Part shown: positions 1 to 11,400 of the stretch, one piece after another
Layout of the letters: every line of letters begins with the position of its first letter
Numbering within the stretch: the first letter of the stretch is position 1
Origin: Cryptomeria japonica
Lineage: Eukaryota > Streptophyta > Pinopsida > Cupressales > Cupressaceae
Direction: 5' to 3'
Assembly (NCBI RefSeq): GCF_030272615.1
Contig: NC_081415.1
Coordinates: 230,910,803-230,974,802, forward strand
DNA: 64,000 nt
The notes under the pieces: generated by a model
What the model was told of the DNA's origin: nothing
Seen by the model: the letters and a program-made list of their open reading frames with translations, nothing else
Database searches by the model: none
Position numbers and translations under genes: made by a program

Positions 1-2147
1 TGACTCTTTTTAGAATTGCCAAAAAGCTCAATATCTTAAAAGCTAAAATTAAAATCAGGAACAAAGAGATTTTTGGTGATATTTTCAAGAGCAAAATTCA
101 AGTCAAAGCATAAATAAAGGAGGTTCAAGATAGAATCCAAGAGGTTGGGTTGTCTAAAAATCTTAGGATGGCCGAAAATGATCTTTTATCCAAATACCAC
201 ACCATCATTTCCAATGAAGAGATGTTCTGGAGACAAAGATCCAGAGCCTTGTTCCTAAAGGAAGGAGATAAAAACACTCAGTTCTTTCAATTAACTACTC
301 TTAAGCATAGGGCAGCCAATAGAATAGCCAGTCTATCCTGCAACAAAGGCATCCTAACTGAGGATAGCGATATCAGAAAGGAAGCTCTTGAGCATTTCAG
401 CACCCTGTTAGAAGATGTGGATAACCTGGATTTCAGCAATCAAAACACCCTTTTGCAAGCTATTCCTTCAATCCTGACAGAAGCTAATAACAACCTTTTA
501 TCCTGTATTCCCTCTAATCTAGAAATAAAAAAGGCGGTGTTCTCCTTTCAGGAAGAAAAATCCCCTGGTCCGGACGACTTCCCTATGTTCTTCTTCCAAA
601 ACTTTTGGCACATAGTGGAGGCTGACATCTGCAATGGTGTCAAATAATTCTTTGGCTCTAGAAGACTCCTTAAGGAATTGAATGCCACCTTCATTGTCCT
701 TATTCCAAAGATCCCCAGTGTTGATTCTCTCAACAAGTTTAGACCTATTAGCTTGTGTAACTCTATTTACAAGATTTTATCCAACGTCCTGACTTCTAGG
801 TTGCTGGAAATTCTTCCTAGGATTATCTCTGTCTTGCAGAATGGCTTTGTCCCTAGAAGACAGATTTTGGACTCAATCATATCCGTTCATGAAAATATCC
901 ACTCCCTGAAAGTGGCGAATAACCAGGGCTTCTTCCTAAAGTTAGACATGGCTAAAGCTTTTGATAGAGTAAACTAGCAGTTTCTCCTTAGGATCATGAA
1001 AGCATTTGGTTTTGGTGTCAAAGTTATTTAGCTTTGTTCTCAACTTATGGAAACTTCCTCCTCTGTTGTTATTGTCAATGGCTCCCCGTCTAGTTTCTTC
1101 AAAAGCTCCAGAGGTCTCAGATAGGGGGACCCCATATCCCCTATCTTGTTCACTATTCTAACTAAATGTCTGGGCAGATTTATTCTTAAAAATGTGGAAG
1201 ATTGCAAGCTTAAGGGTTTGAAACCTTCTTCCTCCAATGTTGTTTGCTCTCATGAACAATTTGTTGATGACTCTATTACCATGGGGGAAGCCACCATTCT
1301 GGAAGCTAAGAACATGAAGAATATTCTAAACACTTATGAATCTACCTCTGGCCAAAAAATCAACTGGGATAAAAGTTCTTTGTTCTTCATCAATACCCCG
1401 GTCCAAAGGTAACTAAGGATTGGAAGGATTCTTGGTTGCAACATTTTTGAGCTTCCCTCTACTTATTTGGGGCTTCCTCTATGTCTCAAGCTTGGGGATT
1501 CTTTTTGGAATAAACTAATAGACATACTTAACTTGAAACTTGCTGGTTGGAAAGGGGTTGTCCTTAGTCAAGCGGGCAAAATTACTTTTCTCAAAGCCAC
1601 TCTTCAAAATCTTCCTGTTTATGCTCTCAGCCTGTTCAAAATCCCCTCAAAGTTTGCAGAAGCCATTGAAAGAATCCAAAAAAAGTTCCTTTGGTCAGGG
1701 GTGGAAGTCAAAAATAGAATACCCCTTATTGCCTGGAATAAAATTTGTTCCCTAAGGCCTCAGGTGGGTTGGGCCTAAGGAACATTGGTTCTATGATTAA
1801 AGCTTTATTAGCCAAACAAATATGGAGACTGAAAGGGGAGGAAAGAGAATGGAACTCAATCTGGAAAAAACAAATATCTCTACATGCAACCCTCTGAGGA
1901 AGAATTCCTTGATAATTCTTTCATTGTTGAAGGATCAGCTATATGGAATGTTGTTCAATCTGCTAAAAGTTGGGCTGCTGCTGGTAGAACCTGGAACCTT
2001 GGGGACGGAAGGAGAATAAGATTTTGGGAAGATAGATGGATTCTGGATAAACCTCTGGAGGAAATCCCAATCCTTAAAGATTGGAAAGACTGGTTCAAAA
2101 GCAGGTTTAGTGATTTGGTCAGAGATTACTGGAGAAATGGGAACTAG
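1..2147 (+). pseudogene. LINE reverse transcriptase (ORF2 N-terminal part), decayed
   Basis: This encoded the RNA-dependent DNA polymerase for target-primed reverse transcription. Visible landmarks are the pre-RT linker with WRQRSRALFLKEGDKNTQFF (about 228-288), SPGPDD (about 560), the fingers region with FRPISLCN (about 738), motif A LDMAKAFDRVN (about 943-975), the motif B remnant before GDPISP with a stop in place of Gln (about 1120), and motif C FVDD (about 1263-1274; FADD is usual). The thumb segment with LPVYALSLFKIP lies near 1610-1645. All but one segment are in the same frame. A frameshift near 1765 disrupts the GLGLRN block, and the frame returns by 1884. Several stops replace Gln or Trp codons. 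Confidence 0.88.
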
Positions 2148-2168
2148 ATTGATTGTAGCCAGCAGTGC

Positions 2169-3368
2169 TTGGGGCTCAAGTTCCTTCAGATAGCTCTCTC
2201 TGCTAAAATCCCTAGAGGTAAAAAAGATGACAGATTGATATGGAGGGAAACCCTAGATGAGAAATATTTTGTTTCCTCAGCTGTGGCAATTCATAATGAA
2301 CCGGTGGAAGAAATTCCCATCTGGGCTAAAGTTTGGAACAAGAAGTTAGTTCCTAAGGTTAATATCTTCTTTTGGATTTTCATCCAAAATAAGGTTTTAA
2401 CCCTAGACAACCTTCATAAAAGAGGTTCTATTTTTCCTAATAGGTGTTCTCTTTGTTGCAGGGAAGAAGAGACGGCTTGCCATATTCTCAATCAATGCAC
2501 TTTTAGTCAGGACATCTGGAAAATCATCTTGAGCAGGTGGAACCTGAGCTGGGTTTTCCCAAACTCCCTTGGGGATTCCTGGCAGCAATGGCAATGCCCT
2601 AATTCTATTCCTAAAATTGTGGAGACTTGGAGAATCACTCTGTCGATTATTATTTGGAATATCTGGAAAGAGCATAACAATAGGATTTTTAGGGATAAAA
2701 GGGCTATTCCTGAAGTGGTGGCAGATAAAATTTTTAGGGGTATTTTTGAATGCCTCTATGGCACTGATCATGGACCTGCTGCTAAAGATGACTTCAAAGA
2801 GAGGTGGAACCTCTCTACCACTACTACCAGCAAGGAAAATGAAAGAGAAGGTCTTGTCTGGTGTTTTCCTCCTCGGGGGTGGATTAAGGCTAACTTTGAT
2901 GGGGCCTCTAAAGGGAATCCAAGTAAAGCTAGATATGGGGGCATTGTCGGGAATTTTGTTGGAAGTTGTTTAAAGGTGGTGGCTGGTCCCCTGGGAAATA
3001 AAACTAGCCACTTTGTCGAAGCCTCTGCTACCCTGAACACCTTAATCTTAGCGAAAAATCTCAATTATGATAAATTATGGCTTGAGGGAGATTCACTCAA
3101 TATTATTAAGTGCTTAAAGGGGGAGTCAGAGCCTTCTTGGTTAATTGAAAATATCATCATGAAAGCTAGGGAGATCATTGCAAGTTTTAAAGAAATAATT
3201 ATTCAACATGCCTTCAGAGAGAAAAACAGTGTTGCGGATTGTTTAGCGAATATAGGAGTTAACTCTAACTCCCAATCAACTTGGCATGAGGAAGATCTAA
3301 ATTTAAACATTAAAGTGTCCCTTAGAAAGGACCGTTATATAGGGAGAGAAGGACAATTGTCCTTATAA
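2169..3368 (+). pseudogene. LINE ORF2 C-terminal part: zinc-binding region plus RNase H, 399 codons open
   Basis: This is the 3' end of the same LINE polyprotein. It stays open for 399 codons although the upstream part is broken. Residues about 50-120 form the reverse-transcriptase zinc-binding region, with IWAKVWNKKLVPKVNIFFW followed by CSLCCREE and ACHILNQC. Residues about 238-365 form a plant-type RNase H with acidic residues in the expected order: D244 (NFDGASKGNP), E284 (HFVEA), D308 (LEGDS) and D357 (REKNSVADCLA). RNase H would remove the RNA strand during cDNA synthesis. The first Met (2169) is only the first after a stop and is not a natural start. Without the upstream RT frame it is a fragment, hence pseudogene. 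Confidence 0.85.
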
Positions 3369-3553
3369 TAGGTAAAAAGAATTATTTATGCCTTGTTGGA
3401 AAGGTCATCATTACTTGGCAAAGCGGCAAATCTCCTACAATTTTTAATTATTTGCCGCACGCTTTGTGGGTAACCCACTTCAAAATCTCAAGCAACTTTA
3501 GGAAAGAAGGAATTACTTTACATAGAAATAGAGCAGATAGACTGAATACAAAG

Positions 3554-5085
3554 ATGGGAGGTGACCAAAGGCAGGAGGAACTAGATAATACGTCGACTTG
3601 GAGAGTGATGCCAAAAGTCTGGGCGAAACTGGAAAAGGGTTCTCTTACCAGCTTCATGGAGAAGCTCGTGGACTATGACAAAGGTAGGGTCAACCTCGCC
3701 GTTTCCAAGATTTCTGAAAACTGGTCAAATGGCTCTTTTAAAATCTATGGAGTCAAGTTTAAACTAGATGCTAGGCTCATATCTACTATAACTGGAATGC
3801 CCCACACTGGGCTTAATTTCTTTCGAGACATCAAAGTCTCCAACAATGCAGTCAATTTGTTCCCAGGGAAAGAGAAAGAAAGGGTTAAAATCAGCAAAGC
3901 TACTGGGGGCTACTACGAAGCTGCAAACCTCAAGAAACTGTGGGGTTGGGTTCTGAATGCAATTATGGAATACATCACGGTTTAAGGTTGTTTCTCCAGG
4001 GCCCACACCTACCATTTCATTCTCTTAAACCATTTCAGACACGACAAAAAGGTATCCCTGCCCTTCTACCTTTTCAGGTCTCTCTCCAGGTCCCTTAATA
4101 AAAATAGGAATAACCCTTCCAGCATGATTCTCCACTACAAGCTTTTGCTTCTCATCTATGAGCATTGCAAAAACCTCGCCTTGCTGGAAAATAAGAGGAT
4201 TTCAGCCTCTCCGGGTAAGAGAAAGATGGAGGAGACTCCAGCAAGGAGAAGGCATCCTCTAGAAAAAAAGGGAAAAGTGCCTCTGAGTTGGAAATAGAGG
4301 AAATTGAAAAGGAAAGTAGCGGTATGGAGACAGACGACTCCAACGGTGAAGACAACTAGAAAGATGAGGAGCTGGGTAATGAGGAAGAAAGTGGTGGTAA
4401 TGAGTCTGGTCATGAAAGCCCTATCCTCAATGACTACCCTGGTAAGGACAACAACCATCAGATGGAAGAAGTGGATTTCAAGGATAATGAGGAGATGGAT
4501 GTGAACTCTGAGAGGGGAATGAATAAATATTCTGAGAAGGACCGGACTAAGGACAGGGTTAGTGAGGATAAGGAAAGTGTGGGTAAAGGGATAATCTTGG
4601 ATAACCTCAAGAAACTTTTTGAGGTGAGAATGGACTTCGATAGATGGACCTATGAGCACCTAAAGAACTAGGATAAAAAGGGAAAAAACATGGATGAGAA
4701 GAGGGAAGATGAAAACAAAGAGCGGTTAAACTGGAAGCAGAATATGGAGGATAAGGTCAAAACGCTGGAAGATGGGAAGGAAGCGATGAAAAATCTTATG
4801 GGCATTATCCCGATTTTCCTTTCTGCTATCATTAAAAACCTAGAGGATTTCACCAAGGTCTGTGACACTCCAAAACTGGTTGTGGATCTTGACTTGGATG
4901 AAGAGACCATCCAGACAGGTAGTGGCGATGCTACTCTGGTGGGTGGCACTGCAAAGAGGACCAGGGCTAGTGTCAAGAAAGTTGTGGTTGCTCCTACAAA
5001 GAATCTCCCTAATCTTAGGGATAACATCAAAGAGCTGCACAAAATTAGCAACACTCTGGCAAAAGCTCTGGAAAAAAGCAACTAG
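3554..5085 (+). pseudogene. ORFX copy 1: unrecognised coiled-coil-type protein downstream of LINE pol, decayed
   Basis: I do not recognise this protein with confidence. The chosen start at 3554 (MGGDQRQEELD) is supported by a similar start in the second copy at 36521 (MGDDRLRLEPD). The first ~180 residues look globular, with the pattern FME...W...GVKF...I..ITGM followed by NFFRD and LKKLWGWVLNAIMEYITV. After a stop at 3983-3985 the frame continues with an aromatic-rich stretch (YHFILLNHFRH). A frame change by about 4200 leads into a Lys/Glu/Asp-rich linker and a predicted helical segment (4690-4860), with another stop at 4669. It ends with a TAG at 5083-5085, just before element F. It could be a third ORF of the LINE or an unrelated neighbour. 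It loosely recalls plant transposon-associated domains, which I cannot confirm. Confidence 0.6.
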
Positions 5086-5418
5086 TTTCTTCTTGTGTGG
5101 GAGAAAAAGTGACACTAAGCAAACATGCCCTAATCTCACTTTCAACCACACACTTGTGGAATACGAAAGAGCCTAGAGGTTTCACACAATTGGCTACTTC
5201 TTGTGAAAGAGAGAGCCATGGGCTACCTATTAGGATTTCTATTCCTTTGTTGTAATTGAAAGATGAAATGATGCAAGTTCAATCCCTAACCCCAAAGTGC
5301 AAGTATGAACTAATAACAAGATTGCAGAATTGAAATTAAACAATGGAAAGCTGTAAACACAAGGACTAGATAAGAATGTAAATGCATACCCGGAGTTAAA
5401 ATCTGACTGAAAATGTTC

Positions 5419-5612
5419 AGGACAGGAGCGCGGGCGCCACTGTCCTGATTCTGCCCCTGAAACTGCTCCAGAAACTGCTATTTTGCAAAGTTGTCAAAAA
5501 TGCTGAAAACTGCTGTCAGAAGGACCAGGGTGCCCAGCGCCCCTGTCCCAAGGACCAGGGTGCCCAGCGCCCCTGTCCTGGCAGGACCAGGGCGCCCCAC
5601 GCCCCTGTCCTG
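5419..5612. repeat. GC-rich hairpin and tandem repeats in F 3' LTR
   Basis: A hairpin with arms AGGACAG (5419-5425) and CTGTCCT (5440-5446) precedes three consecutive copies of a ~30-bp unit built on GGACCAGGGNGCCC...GCCCCTGTCC, starting near 5521, 5551 and 5583. Each unit is itself an imperfect palindrome. The equivalent array in the other LTR begins near 12101. Confidence 0.8.
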
Positions 5613-6355
5613 GTCTTTTTCTCTGAGATTTGGTGTGTTGTTTGGTCTCCGTCTGCTTCTTCCGGATCTGTAACTTGCGGCGTCGTCCGAGTCCCGAAAC
5701 CTGCACTTATATTTGAAAAGGTGTTTGGGCGGCTATATAGGGTTTTGCCTTAGTCAAACCCCCGCTTCGGTGATTTCCACCTCCACGAATAGCCAAGTTG
5801 TATTGTAAAATGTATTGTGTGTGCAGACCTAGTGTGTGTGCAAGGTCCTTAAATGCAAGAAAGCAAACTAGAGCAACCTAGAAAGTAAACCCTAATTGCT
5901 TATAAATGATAATGTAAATTCTCTAAATCAAGATGCAAAGTGATCTAAAGCATGAATAAAGGATATATTGAAGCTTATGCAAAGACATGAAAACAACATG
6001 AAATCATACCCAACCCGTAAGGGAGGAGTACAAGCCAATCTTCAGTCGGTAATCTCCTATTGTTCTTCAATGTCTTCCAAGCCCTAAATGGATGAATGAA
6101 ATTGATAAATGCTTGATAGAAGGATGTTGAATGTTGTTTAAGTCTTCAAAGATCTGCTCTTTCGCTGCATAGAAGGTCCCTCAAAACCAAAAATCCCATC
6201 CTTTCAAATGAAGAAAGAGAGCTCTTATGTATGAAACCCTAGGTCTTAATTTCAACTTTAGGCCGACTTAGAGATTGAATCTCCCGCCAATTTCTTGGGG
6301 TTAAGCTTTATTTTATGATTGGATCGCGCTCCTAAAATTTTGGGAAAAATGTCCG

Positions 6356-6386
6356 GGACCATGTTGCACTCCGGGCACCATGGTCC
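6356..6386. repeat. GGACC...GGTCC hairpin module in F 3' LTR
   Basis: An imperfect inverted repeat starts GGACCATG and ends CATGGTCC around a short GC-rich loop. It is followed by CGACAACTTTTCACCAAATT. Related modules occur at 12936-12966 in the other F LTR and three times in element G. Confidence 0.75.
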
Positions 6387-6752
6387 CGACAACTTTTCAC
6401 CAAATTTTCAGGATTGTCGGATATGATGATTTTAGAGAGAATCCCGAAGTTACAGGTGATTTTGAGATGTTTTGACCCCCGAAATCAAGCCCCCAAGTTC
6501 AAAATAGGACCTAATTAGGGTTTTTGATTAAATGATGTATAGGAGGAATAAAATGAAAAGGGCACACTTTAATGAAAGGGCCCAACTTTATGATATGGGA
6601 GATGATAAAATAGAACCTTAGACCTAATTAATTTAATTAATTAAGTGCTAAAGGGGAAATGTAATGCAAAATGCAAAATGCGCCAAGGTGGGTGCTAAAC
6701 TAGGTGTGAAATTGTACCGCCCTAGCAAGTGCGTACAATTTACGACGCTACA

Positions 6753-8489
6753 TTTAGCCCCCACTTTAGCGGTCATATGAACACTACGTGCATATGCAAG
6801 CTAAAGTACAGAAAAGTAAACATTATTTGAAAAAGGATATATCCATAAGTTGTCGAACAAAGCCCCCAGCGGCATCTGCAGTACACAGTTAGGAACCGCA
6901 CCCTACAAAACCACATGTTAGATCACAAAATCACCTAATGCTTACTAAGGAAGGTGATGAAAATTCGAGGGTAGCTATATGCCCCCCCCTGTTTCGGCTT
7001 GCTAATTTTAGTGAGTTGAAACAGGGTATCATGTTTACCACTTCGAATTGTTAAAGAAAATTGATGACAAATGCTCACAAGAAGATTTGATATGAGATCA
7101 AAAACTAATGGAGAATCATTTGGTAAGAAAGAGGACTAAATCTCAATTCCAACACAACAAAGAGTGTGAGGATTTGAGAGTTTTCTAACACAAGATGAAG
7201 GATGTAAATGGAAACAAAATTCAAAGAGAAGAAAAGAAGGGAAAAAAAAAAGCATGAATACACACATTGGTGATCCATGAGAAGAATAGTGAGAGAGAAA
7301 AACATGGACTTCTCGCCCCTAGATCTTGTCTAGGTGATCCATGTGAAAAAGGACATGGAAAACTAGCCCCTAGAGTCTGTCTAGGTGATCCATGTAAGGG
7401 AGGAGAGTGAAAAAGTCTAGCCTTATGCCCCTAGTTCCACTCAACCTCGTGCATGTGTGTGTAAGGGAGGTTAGAAGAACCTCATAGGAGTCTATGCCCG
7501 AGTATGCTACAACCTGTATATGTATAGTACAAAAGCGTGACATCTCGCTCTAAGAGTCTGTGCTCTGGTTCCGAGAATAATCACCTTGCATAAAAGAAAA
7601 ATGGAGACATCTCGCTCTAAGAGCCTGTGCTCTGGTTCCGAGAATGACCCATTGCTCAAAAAGTGTAATGTTTATGTCATAAGCAAAGTAGAACAAGGAT
7701 ACCTACCTTCATCACAAAAGAAGATACCCCAAAAATGCAACAATGTCATAGATCCAAGCAAGAGAGTTTTACACTCTTTAAGCAAGGATAAGATAGTTGA
7801 AAAGGGATATCTTGTAGTATGTGTAAAGAAGATCCTTAGAGGAGAAGAGATCTTTGTACAAAAGACACCTATCCCCAGGAGAAATAAGACAAAGAAGAGA
7901 GTAAGAATGCAATACGTCCTTCTTTTGCGAGGTGAAAGTGATTCTTAATAAAGGATGATGCTCTTTTTAACCCAATTGGGAGAGTGAATTCATTATGGAT
8001 GTATTTTACCAAGTGCAAAAGAGGTCGTAGTCAAGGACTTACACCTCTTGTAAGAGAGAATCCTTTGAACAAACAACAACAAATGCGTACAAGGCATAAC
8101 ATCAAGTAATAAAGTCCACACCATCCACAAAATAGGAAAAAGTGGATCCTTAGATAAAAATAAGGAAAGATCATTGCCTCCCAAGGATAAGGACAATGAG
8201 AAGGACTTACACAATCTTCTAGGGAGAGATTTGGACATAAGCAAAAGAAGAGATGTATGAAATCATTCTTGTCCCCATAGGAACAAGAAAATTAGGCTAT
8301 TATGTTGCTTCAAAAATATGATTGCACTTGAAATTGTACCATCATGAATGACAATGAGCCCCCAGTATATGAGCTACCAATGTCACATAATGATGAGCAA
8401 CATAATAGCCATTAATGTTATTTAAAGACATGATAGACTAAATGAGGTATTTGAATATGACATGTTAAATGCTCAACTATAAGTGAGAT
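6753..8489 (-). other. Element F non-coding 3' interior and polypurine tract
   Basis: This 1.7-kb stretch between the ORF end and the 3' LTR holds no credible gene. On the minus strand a polypurine tract (AAAGTGGGGGCTAAA, plus-strand 6753-6767) abuts the LTR, as expected for second-strand priming. Two short direct-repeat pairs stand out: a ~31-bp unit at 7314 and 7365 (GTCTAGGTGATCCATGT), and a ~41-bp unit at 7539 and 7616 (GACATCTCGCTCTAAGAG). A plus-strand open stretch at 7586-7948 is antisense, resembles nothing and overlaps one of the repeats. Confidence 0.7.
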
Positions 8490-11400
8490 TTAAAACATGT
8501 ATAAAATGATAAAAATTGGAGAAGAAAAGTCACATGAAATCTTAGAAGAGGGATGAGTGTAATTTATTAGAGCCTTATCCCTAGAGGAAAGGACTTTATG
8601 ATGAATAGGAGATAAAGATTCATAAGTGGATTTAGAAATTTGAGGGGAGTCATAAAGGGATTTGTTCATCGCCAAGATTTTCTTATGAGGGGAATGAGAG
8701 TTGATAGAAGTAGAAGATGATTTAGTTGAAGTGGGATCATCATCACTACTAAATATAGCATTCACATTGAGAGATGGTCTTTTAGATGCTTTAGTGCGTT
8801 TGCAGGGATTATAGCCAAGTCCAAAGGCATAATTGTGAAAATTAGTCTCTAGAGGAACCTCCATCCCTTGTTCATGAGTGCCACAACCATTTCCATGATA
8901 CCCATGCTTAGCAAAAATGCGAAAACCACGACCATAACGATCAGCCATTTCAGGAAGAGAAGGTGGTTTTTCATAAGACAAAGAATCAAACTCTTCAGAA
9001 TTAGAAGTGTGAGGAGAAGAAGTTTGAGAAGCGGCCACAAAATTATTGCTCATAGGTTCAAGTAAGACTGATTGATTTTTAGTTTCTTCCTTTTCTTTAA
9101 CTTTAAGCACTCTAGGAGGAACCCTATACTCACCTACAAAGGTGGGATTAAAATCAAGAGATCCCCAATCGTCTTCTGCGAGAACCTTCTCAGGATCAAA
9201 AGCCTTTTCATGTGTAGACTCAAGTCAAGAAGGATCTTCTTCAGGAGCTTTAGACTCATCCAAAGAATTTTGATTATCAGAGGGTGATGATTCATCCATA
9301 GGTAAAGAGTCATCGCTAGAAGAGGAAGATTTAGAAGAACTCCCTTTGGAAGTAGATGTTTGCAAACAAGCCTGAAGATTAGTATCACCTATCAAGGTAT
9401 ATGTCTTATTATTATAAATAAATTTAACTTGTCTATGCAATGTAGAGGGGACAGCTTGCATACTGTGAATCCAAGGTCTCCCTAATAACAAGTTGTATGT
9501 TAGATTTCCCGACATAACATGGATAGGAGTAGGCAAAGTAACAGGTCCCACTGTGATGGGTAAGGTGATAATACCTAATGAAGACTTAGCCACATTATCA
9601 AAGCCTCGAATGGGACGAGAGTCAGGCTCAATAAGGGATGTATCCACATTCATCTTATGCAATAGATTAATGCTACACACATTAAGGCCAGAGCCATTAT
9701 CTACCAGTGTTCGTCTTATAGCAGTGTCATTTATGATAACCACAATCATCAAGGGATCATATTGATGTTGAATTTCACTAGTAGGCAACTCATCTTGGGT
9801 AAACACAATTTGAGCTTTAGGTTTCATCACAGAGTTAACCAAAGACACTATATTACTAGATGTATTCGGTGGAGGAACATTCAAATCTTTCAAGGCATCT
9901 TGTAACATTCCATGATGAGCGGAAGAAGTTTGGATCAAATCCCAAAGGGATATCTTAGCAGGAGTAGTTTTAAGTTGTTCTATGAGATCATATTCCTTAC
10001 CAAGAACTTGTGAAATACGAGGAGCTTGAGGAAGAATAGGTTGGGAAGGAGGAAGCGAAGTTGGGATAACTAGAGGAGGATTAGGTTGCCTATTGTTTCT
10101 TGTGTTATAGGTATGGGCAACCGCATGATAACTCTCTCTAGTCATTTGCTTAGCATACTCATAAGGGCTCTTAGTAGAATAACCTCCTTGCACAGTAATA
10201 ACAGGTTTCTTAGGAGTGCAAAAAGAATCATTAGCATAACCACCTTGAACCACTAAGATAGGCTTATTTAAAGGTTGAGAATTTTGAGAAGGACAAGCAC
10301 CTTGGACAGTGAAGAGAGGTTTGTTAGGTGTTTCATTCACATGTATCAAATCGATTGAGGATGGTTTAGAGGAATGAACAAAAGTGTTGGAAGAATTGTT
10401 GATAGTCTTCTCTTGCACTAAAATCTCATCATGGATTAAATCAATTTTAGGAGAGAGACAAGGGGTAGGCATTGATGTTCTAGTAGGCAGAGTAATACTA
10501 GGAAAGGTCATATCATCCTCTATCATCAAAGGATCTACATGGGGAATAAACTCTCTAGGAGAAGGATCAACATTACTCTCTAAAGTCTCACTTTTGAGAG
10601 AGAGATCTTTGAAAGAAATGTTAACCATCTTGCTTTGAACTAGGGTTTCCTTATGAGTAGAACCAAGTTGAGGAAAGGGAGAATAATTGAGATTCAAGGA
10701 AGGGGAGAAACTATCAAGGGAGTTTCCAATCTTGATTTCATCCCCTTTGGCTAGGGGTAGAGAATAATCTATACCTTCTTCTAATGGTTCATCCCAAATA
10801 GTGACGTTGTTGAAAGGAATGTTTGAAGTATTCTCAATTTCGGGAGAGGAGATAACATTGTTTATTAATTCCTCATCCTTAGGAGGGAGAGCATCAATAG
10901 ATGTGTTAAACTCATCCTCTTTCCTCAAAATATGTTCAATATGATCTTTAGGGGAGAGAGAATTAACGAAATTGCTTATTATTTCATCTTCTTTCTCTAA
11001 GGGATGCTTATGGGTAAGACAAACTTTAGGAGAAGGGTAAGCATTTATCATTAATTCATCATCTCTAGTGGGAATTTTGTTGGAAAAGGAAATGACACCA
11101 CTAGGAAATGTAGGGATAATGTCATCTTCTTGCACAAAAGGATCCTCATGAAGGGAGCGTTTTTTAGGAGCCACAAAGTCATCAAGGGCATCATCCAACA
11201 AAGCCTGATCATATCCATTAAAAGGTTTATCTTTTGATTCAAAAGGAGATATATCTTCATAGAGGGGATCATTGAAAACAACCATGTTACTAGATTTAGT
11301 GGAAGAGCTGATAGGAATGTACCCTTGAGAGGAATCATTTGACTTATCTTTCTCATCACAACGAAATGGCATAGTAACAATATTTATGAGTTTTTGGTAA

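Larger units (their letters stand above)
1..3368 (+). mobile_element. LINE (L1-like non-LTR retrotransposon), pol region, 5' end outside window
   Basis: The same-strand open segments read in order as the linker before reverse transcriptase, the reverse transcriptase, the zinc-binding region and RNase H. This is the standard layout of ORF2 in plant L1-type elements. The endonuclease and ORF1 would lie upstream of base 1. No LTRs flank it, and the next open frame on the same strand (ORFX) starts within 190 bases of the RNase H stop. The pol part is broken by in-frame stops near 645, 975, 1029, 1122, 1410 and 2145 and by a frameshift near 1765, so this copy cannot encode an active enzyme. The family assignment rests on visible motifs and is secure; the clade within L1 is not resolved. 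Confidence 0.9.
5094..6752 (-). repeat. Element F 3' LTR (left copy)
   Basis: This 1,659-bp LTR matches 11671-13332 along its whole length. On the minus strand it begins TGTAGCGTCGTAAATTG and ends CTCCCACACA. It differs from the other copy by one 3-bp indel near 5205 plus scattered substitutions, mostly C/T and G/A. It contains a tandem GC-rich hairpin array (5419-5612), a TATA-like CTATATAG (about 5733-5740) and a GGACC...GGTCC hairpin (6356-6386). Confidence 0.93.

Noticed and set aside
2403-2771. 122-codon minus-strand frame under the LINE RNase H region
   Set aside because: It is the antisense shadow of a conserved coding region whose sense frame has clear motifs.
5491-5673. Open frame of 60 codons across the GC-rich array in the F LTR (repeated at 12071-12253)
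   Set aside because: It exists only because the ~30-bp repeat lacks stops; it is LTR sequence on the strand opposite to F transcription and matches no protein.
7586-7948. 120-codon plus-strand open frame inside element F
   Set aside because: It is antisense to F, begins in a direct repeat and shows no domain-like pattern.
9493-9765. 90-codon plus-strand frame opposite the F protease
   Set aside because: Antisense shadow of the protease coding region.
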